Shown here piece after piece: positions 19,768 through 23,560 of a stretch of 23,560 nucleotides of DNA. Numbering within the stretch: the first letter of the stretch is position 1; every line of letters begins with the position of its first letter. A program made the translations under genes and the position numbers. The stretch comes from Intoshia linei. Its lineage: Eukaryota; Orthonectida; Rhopaluridae. The stretch is taken from positions 1 through 23,560 of the forward strand of contig LWCA01000557.1 in assembly GCA_001642005.1 (NCBI GenBank). Direction: 5' to 3'. Under the pieces are notes generated by a model, which was given only the letters and a program-made list of their open reading frames with translations, was not told where the DNA came from and ran no database searches.

Positions 19768-20377
19768 TAGTAAAATTGTAGTACAAACTTTGTACAGTAA
19801 GCTTTGTCGATAAAAACAGCTTTCAATATTTCCATTGTTTAGTAAATTTTCTGTACTAATGTACTAACATTTTCATTATGCCCTAAACTAATTTTCGGCT
19901 CTATCTATTAGAAACAACTAAAAAACTGTTCTTATAGACAGAGTTTACTGTACCTATAAAATACATCAAGCTATTTGAAAGTATTAATATATGAAATGAA
20001 ATTTTTGTAGATATTTAATTAACGCTAATTACTTCAACAAACAACCTTTTTACAAATATAAATTTTCTTATACATTTTTTCAGGTCACTGTCGAAATTGT
20101 GGCATCATAAAAAATAAATTTAAATCAAATATGTCTGAGTGAAAGAGTGTTAAATCAAAATTAATTAATTAAAAAACATGTAAATAATCAATTTAAAATG
20201 TATAGGTTAATTGTAATTTAATTAATATGGTATTATTTGGAATGTTTAGGACATTTCTATCTTTTTTTAAAAATGCCTAATATATGGTACTTTTATTTTA
20301 AAACTTCAAGTTTTTTAGGTTGCTGTTGATGATACTGCTCATGATTGTAAATGCTATCACAGACTGTATGTTGTATA
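19768..20377. other. Upstream DNA without recognised feature
   Basis: AT-rich, no exon or repeat end seen. It sits 5' of the UNC5-like gene and could hold its promoter or a 5' untranslated exon, but I see no convincing core promoter. Confidence 0.4.
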
Positions 20378-20565
20378 CCAAGGGTTCCCACACTTTTTTC
20401 ACGGTAAATCGGTAATAAATAATAAAATTTATCGCGGACCATTAAATCGAAATGATTCGGCAACATCAAAAATTAATTGATAAAAAACGTAATAAATTGA
20501 CTTGTAATTAGTAAAAATTTTTCACGTATCAGTACTGGTCGGCGGACTGGCATTTGAGAAACGCT
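20378..20565. mobile_element. hAT-type MITE 1 (188 bp)
   Basis: The left end CCAAGGGTTCCCACACTTTT and right end GGCATTTGAGAAACGCT resemble hAT termini (CAGxGxTTCxCAAA). Flanks are GTTGTATA at 20370-20377 and ATTGTATA at 20566-20573, seven of eight equal, as expected for an 8-bp hAT target duplication. No coding capacity. Confidence 0.7.
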
Positions 20566-20861
20566 ATTGTATATAATTATATATATCACTTTTTCATTTT
20601 TAAAATAGATTTATTTTGGGTTTTGACGACGAAGATGTAAGGTTCTGATGTTGCGATTTACGATAATGTTAATTGTTTTAAAACCTGTTCAATAATGAAT
20701 GTTTTGTAAAATTTCTATTTCTATTTCCAATTCCTGTGGTTTGTTATAAATTTTTTAGAAGAATTTATTTGATCATCAAGGGGACTAAGGTATGGAAAAT
20801 TTTTTAATCGAAATAAATAGCATTATACCTAACTTATATGGTTACCGTTGTATGTCTACAA

Positions 20862-21102
20862 CAGGGTTTCTCGACCTTTTCGAAGCTATACATCCTTCTT
20901 TACTAATTTTTTCAGAAATAATTACTGATGATTAAATAATGATGCATTTTAGCACTTATAGATTTTTTCGATTCTTCTACAATTTTATATACTCAATTTT
21001 AATATTTACATTATTTAAAAAAATATATATAAAATTTTTTGTGGCCCCTCCTTGATTTTTGGTGGCCCATAGGGGCCACATGTCTCCCGTTAGTAAACCC
21101 TG
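20862..21102. mobile_element. hAT-type MITE 2 (241 bp)
   Basis: Ends CAGGGTTTCTCGACC and, inverted, CAGGGTTTACTAACG. Flanks are GTCTACAA (20854-20861) and GTCTACAG (21103-21110), seven of eight equal. It contains GTGGCCCCTCC and GGTGGCCCATAGGGGCCACA near its right end. Non-coding; the open frame on its minus strand is incidental. Confidence 0.8.
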
Positions 21103-21152
21103 GTCTACAGTAGACCAAAATTATAGTTAGTCTCAAAAATGTTGAATTAGAG

Positions 21153-21234
21153 CAGTTTTTTGCAACCAGCGGTAAATTTAAAAATTTTTTATGTTTATAA
21201 GGGGTCGCGAACACAATAAGGTTGAAAACCACTG
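21153..21234. mobile_element. hAT-type MITE 3 (82 bp)
   Basis: Left end CAGTTTTTTGCAACC; inverted right end CAGTGGTTTTCAACC, followed inward by GTTCGCGACCCC. Flanks are AATTAGAG (21145-21152) and AACTAGAG (21235-21242), seven of eight equal. The right terminus and the inner GTCGCGACC-like motif are those of many short hAT elements. Confidence 0.8.
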
Positions 21235-21365
21235 AACTAGAGACTCTATTAGAGAGAAAATACGATATTTGGCACACCACCAAATTTAATGTAAAGTTTT
21301 AATAAACTTGATTATCTACAGATTTATTACAATTTTGGAAACTTTATATCGCAACAAATTGAATG

Positions 21366-21430
21366 TATACAGCAGGAGGGCAACCAGTGGCCCACAGAAT
21401 AATTTTGTTGGCCCTTTGAGTAAATATATA
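21366..21430 (+). repeat. Possible hAT-type terminal fragment
   Basis: CAGGAGGGCAACCAGTGGCC, CACAGAATAATTTTGTTGG and CCCTTTGAG look like one end of a hAT-derived MITE. No matching right end or target duplication was found. Confidence 0.35.
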
Positions 21431-23051
21431 AATTATTTATTTTTAAATTTTCATCTTTTAAACAGTGGTTTAAACATTTTCTACTACATTGGCTCATTCT
21501 TATCATTTTAATACTGAATAATTTTGTTATTAACGACGTTTGTAAAAATAACACCAATTTAAAAGTGATTTGATTTGGAATAATTGAATTTTTAGTTGGT
21601 AAAATTAAAAATTTTGATACAATTAATGCATTTAATAACGGTTAAAAATAAAAATCTCAAAATTTCCGTACTGGGCAGAGCTAGCTACTGTTTTTAAATG
21701 TTTATAAATTAATATTCTCTAAAATAGACTATCATACAAAAACCTTACAGTTTATAAGTTTTTACTAATCAACTAAAAAAGTAACATTTTCGATTATCTT
21801 AGATAAACTGACAACCACCAACATTTAAATTAACAATATACCTAACAAGAATATGAATAATGGATTGAATAGTCATGTTTTTAAATAATTAATCATAACA
21901 TGTATTACTTTAGTTTGCATATCTACAATGTAGATTCTACATGTAATGTTTTTTAAATTATGGATATTAGAAATTAAAATTAAAAAAAAAAAAGAAATTG
22001 AAATTATTTATTTTGTTTAAATTTAAAAAATGCATCCGTCCCATTTCTGATGTACACTACAATCAACTAATTAATTAAATTTGATGTAATTTAATAAACA
22101 ATATTGATTAAATTAAAAAATAATATTTATCAATATGTCAATATGTCAATAACGGTGGTCCACATACATGTTTATTAATAATACCTAATCAATATAATTA
22201 ACCAACGGCATTTATTGATATTTAAATTTTATTAAATTAATAAAAGTATTTATAGATTATATAAAAAGTAATGTGAATAGCATTATTTATTAGAAAATAT
22301 TAAAATAATCCTTCAACTAAACGCATCCTTTTATTTTAGGAATTATTGTTTATTATGAATATTCATTTTTTAATTTAATTTGGATAATCGCATTAAATTA
22401 AAGATTAAAGTATTGTATAAAATATGATAAAAAATAATATATAATTATAAGTAAAATTTTGCATCATATTTACATAATTCTTAAATTATATAAATCAAAC
22501 CTGACAGGAAACAAAATATCAAATGTAATTTAATTATCATGCAAATGTCAATCATTGTGACAGTTATTTATTTAAATTGATTTAAATGCGAGCCTGACGC
22601 ATTAAACTGACTCGGAGTGACGCAACAAATTTAAGATAAACTGTTTAAATGGATGGCATAAAATTTAAATGTACTAGTCTATCAATGTACAATTTGTAAG
22701 ATTAATTTGATATTCACAGTTGCCTCATTTATATAATGGCATTGACTTATGACTCTAAAACTCAATAAAGCATTATAATTCTTGTTAATATTGAATTAAG
22801 TCATTTTAGATATTAAATTAACATGGACAATAAAAACCATTAACTACATTTTGACATTTCAATCAAAGAATTATTTTGATACGTCAATTTTAAATACACA
22901 TCAAATTAATTCAAACAATTATTCTGTTTATGTTCAGTTTTATCAACATTTAAAAGCAAATCCAGCGAATTACTAAAAGTAACACAACTTTGTTATTATT
23001 ATTTTTATATTTATTACAATATTTTGCAATATTGGTAAAATTCACCTGAAA
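21431..23051. other. AT-rich upstream DNA, mostly featureless
   Basis: A short GGGCAGAGCTAGCTACTGTT at 21676-21695 is a leftover Helitron-like 3' block. A mini tandem CAATATGT(CAATATGT)CAATA lies near 22130. No supported exon on either strand. Confidence 0.45.
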
Positions 23052-23240
23052 TCCTTACTTATATAATATGCTACGCAATTTTTGTTTGTGTGTGTGTTCC
23101 ACTTTATTCAAATAACTACCCATCTTAGAATTTTATAAAGTCCACATTTCAATTACAGTTTTTTCCGAGTGTTAGCAAAATAAATTTTAACCTCCCAAAC
23201 TCACATCTTACGGGTCAAAAAGACCAATTGTCCTTAGTGC
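23052..23240 (+). repeat. Helitron-like 5' part
   Basis: Starts A|TCCTTACTTATATAATATGC and is among the cleanest 5' ends in the window, running to CATCTTACGGGTCAAAAAGA and CCAATTGTCCT. It stops abruptly, about 30 bp before an oppositely oriented 3' end. Confidence 0.7.
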
Positions 23241-23270
23241 TCTTAATCTACAATATAGATTATATATTGA

Positions 23271-23560
23271 CTAGCTTGGCAGTTTTGTACTACGTACAAA
23301 CAGCACCTAGCTCTGCCGAGAGCACTTTTTTATTATACCAAAAAAATAAATTCACGTTGAAAATCTAACTTAAAAATCCACTATTCACTATTATCCATAA
23401 ACAAGTGGTTCCCAAACTTGTTTCAGGTGGAACCATCATATGACATTACTATTGAAAATCTAACTTAAAAATCCTACTATTCACTATTATCAATTCTTTA
23501 AAGGATAAATTTGTTTCAGGTGGAACCGTCATATCACATTATTTTTTACTTTAAAGTGAA
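23271..23560 (-). repeat. Helitron-like 3' part, reverse, with internal tandem duplication
   Basis: The minus-strand 3' end CTAG is followed by T; inward lie GTGCTGTTTGTACGTAGTAC and GGCAGAGCTAGG in reverse. GAAAATCTAACTTAAAAATC occurs at 23359 and again at 23454, each followed by CACTATTATC and TGTTTCAGGTGGAACC, so a 95-bp unit is duplicated in tandem. The element runs off the window. Confidence 0.6.

Noticed and set aside
21011-21557. Three overlapping open frames of 67-90 codons on both strands.
   Set aside because: They lie across hAT-type MITEs 2 and 3 and a further repeat fragment and encode nothing recognisable.

Overview
This is a strongly AT-rich stretch of animal nuclear DNA. It has a multi-exon gene with GT-AG introns, several of only about 70-90 nt, and many DNA-transposon and rolling-circle-type repeats. 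There is no bacterial-style gene packing. An arthropod, most likely an insect, fits best, but the sequence alone does not fix the species.

The one host gene I can support lies on the minus strand from 18679 (ATG) to 2323 (stop). It can be rebuilt as 15 coding exons whose reading phases all join without error, giving an 812-residue type I membrane protein. In order it has a signal peptide, two immunoglobulin domains, two thrombospondin type 1 repeats, one transmembrane helix, a polar linker, a diverged ZU5 domain and a diverged UPA domain. This is the layout of the netrin receptor UNC5. The extracellular half is easy to recognise and keeps the UNC5-specific cysteines. The intracellular half is recognisable only by spacing and a few motifs, and the protein stops just after UPA with no death domain.

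Layout along the plus strand: 1-375 is the 3' part of a Helitron-like repeat. 376-1882 is AT-rich DNA without a gene. 1883-2230 is a broken hAT-type transposase on the plus strand. 2323-11029 holds UNC5 exons 15 to 2, with Helitron-like insertions in most of the longer introns. 11030-18537 is the 7.5 kb first intron, with Helitron-like copies and a piggyBac-like MITE. 18538-18679 is exon 1. 18680-23560 is upstream DNA with an inverted pair of Helitron-like copies, a cluster of three short hAT-type MITEs and two more Helitron-like copies.

The repeats explain much of the intron length. The clearest case is an 807-bp Helitron-like element (3369-4175) inside intron 11. Without it that intron would be 68 nt. 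No tRNA, rRNA, CRISPR array or second protein gene was found.
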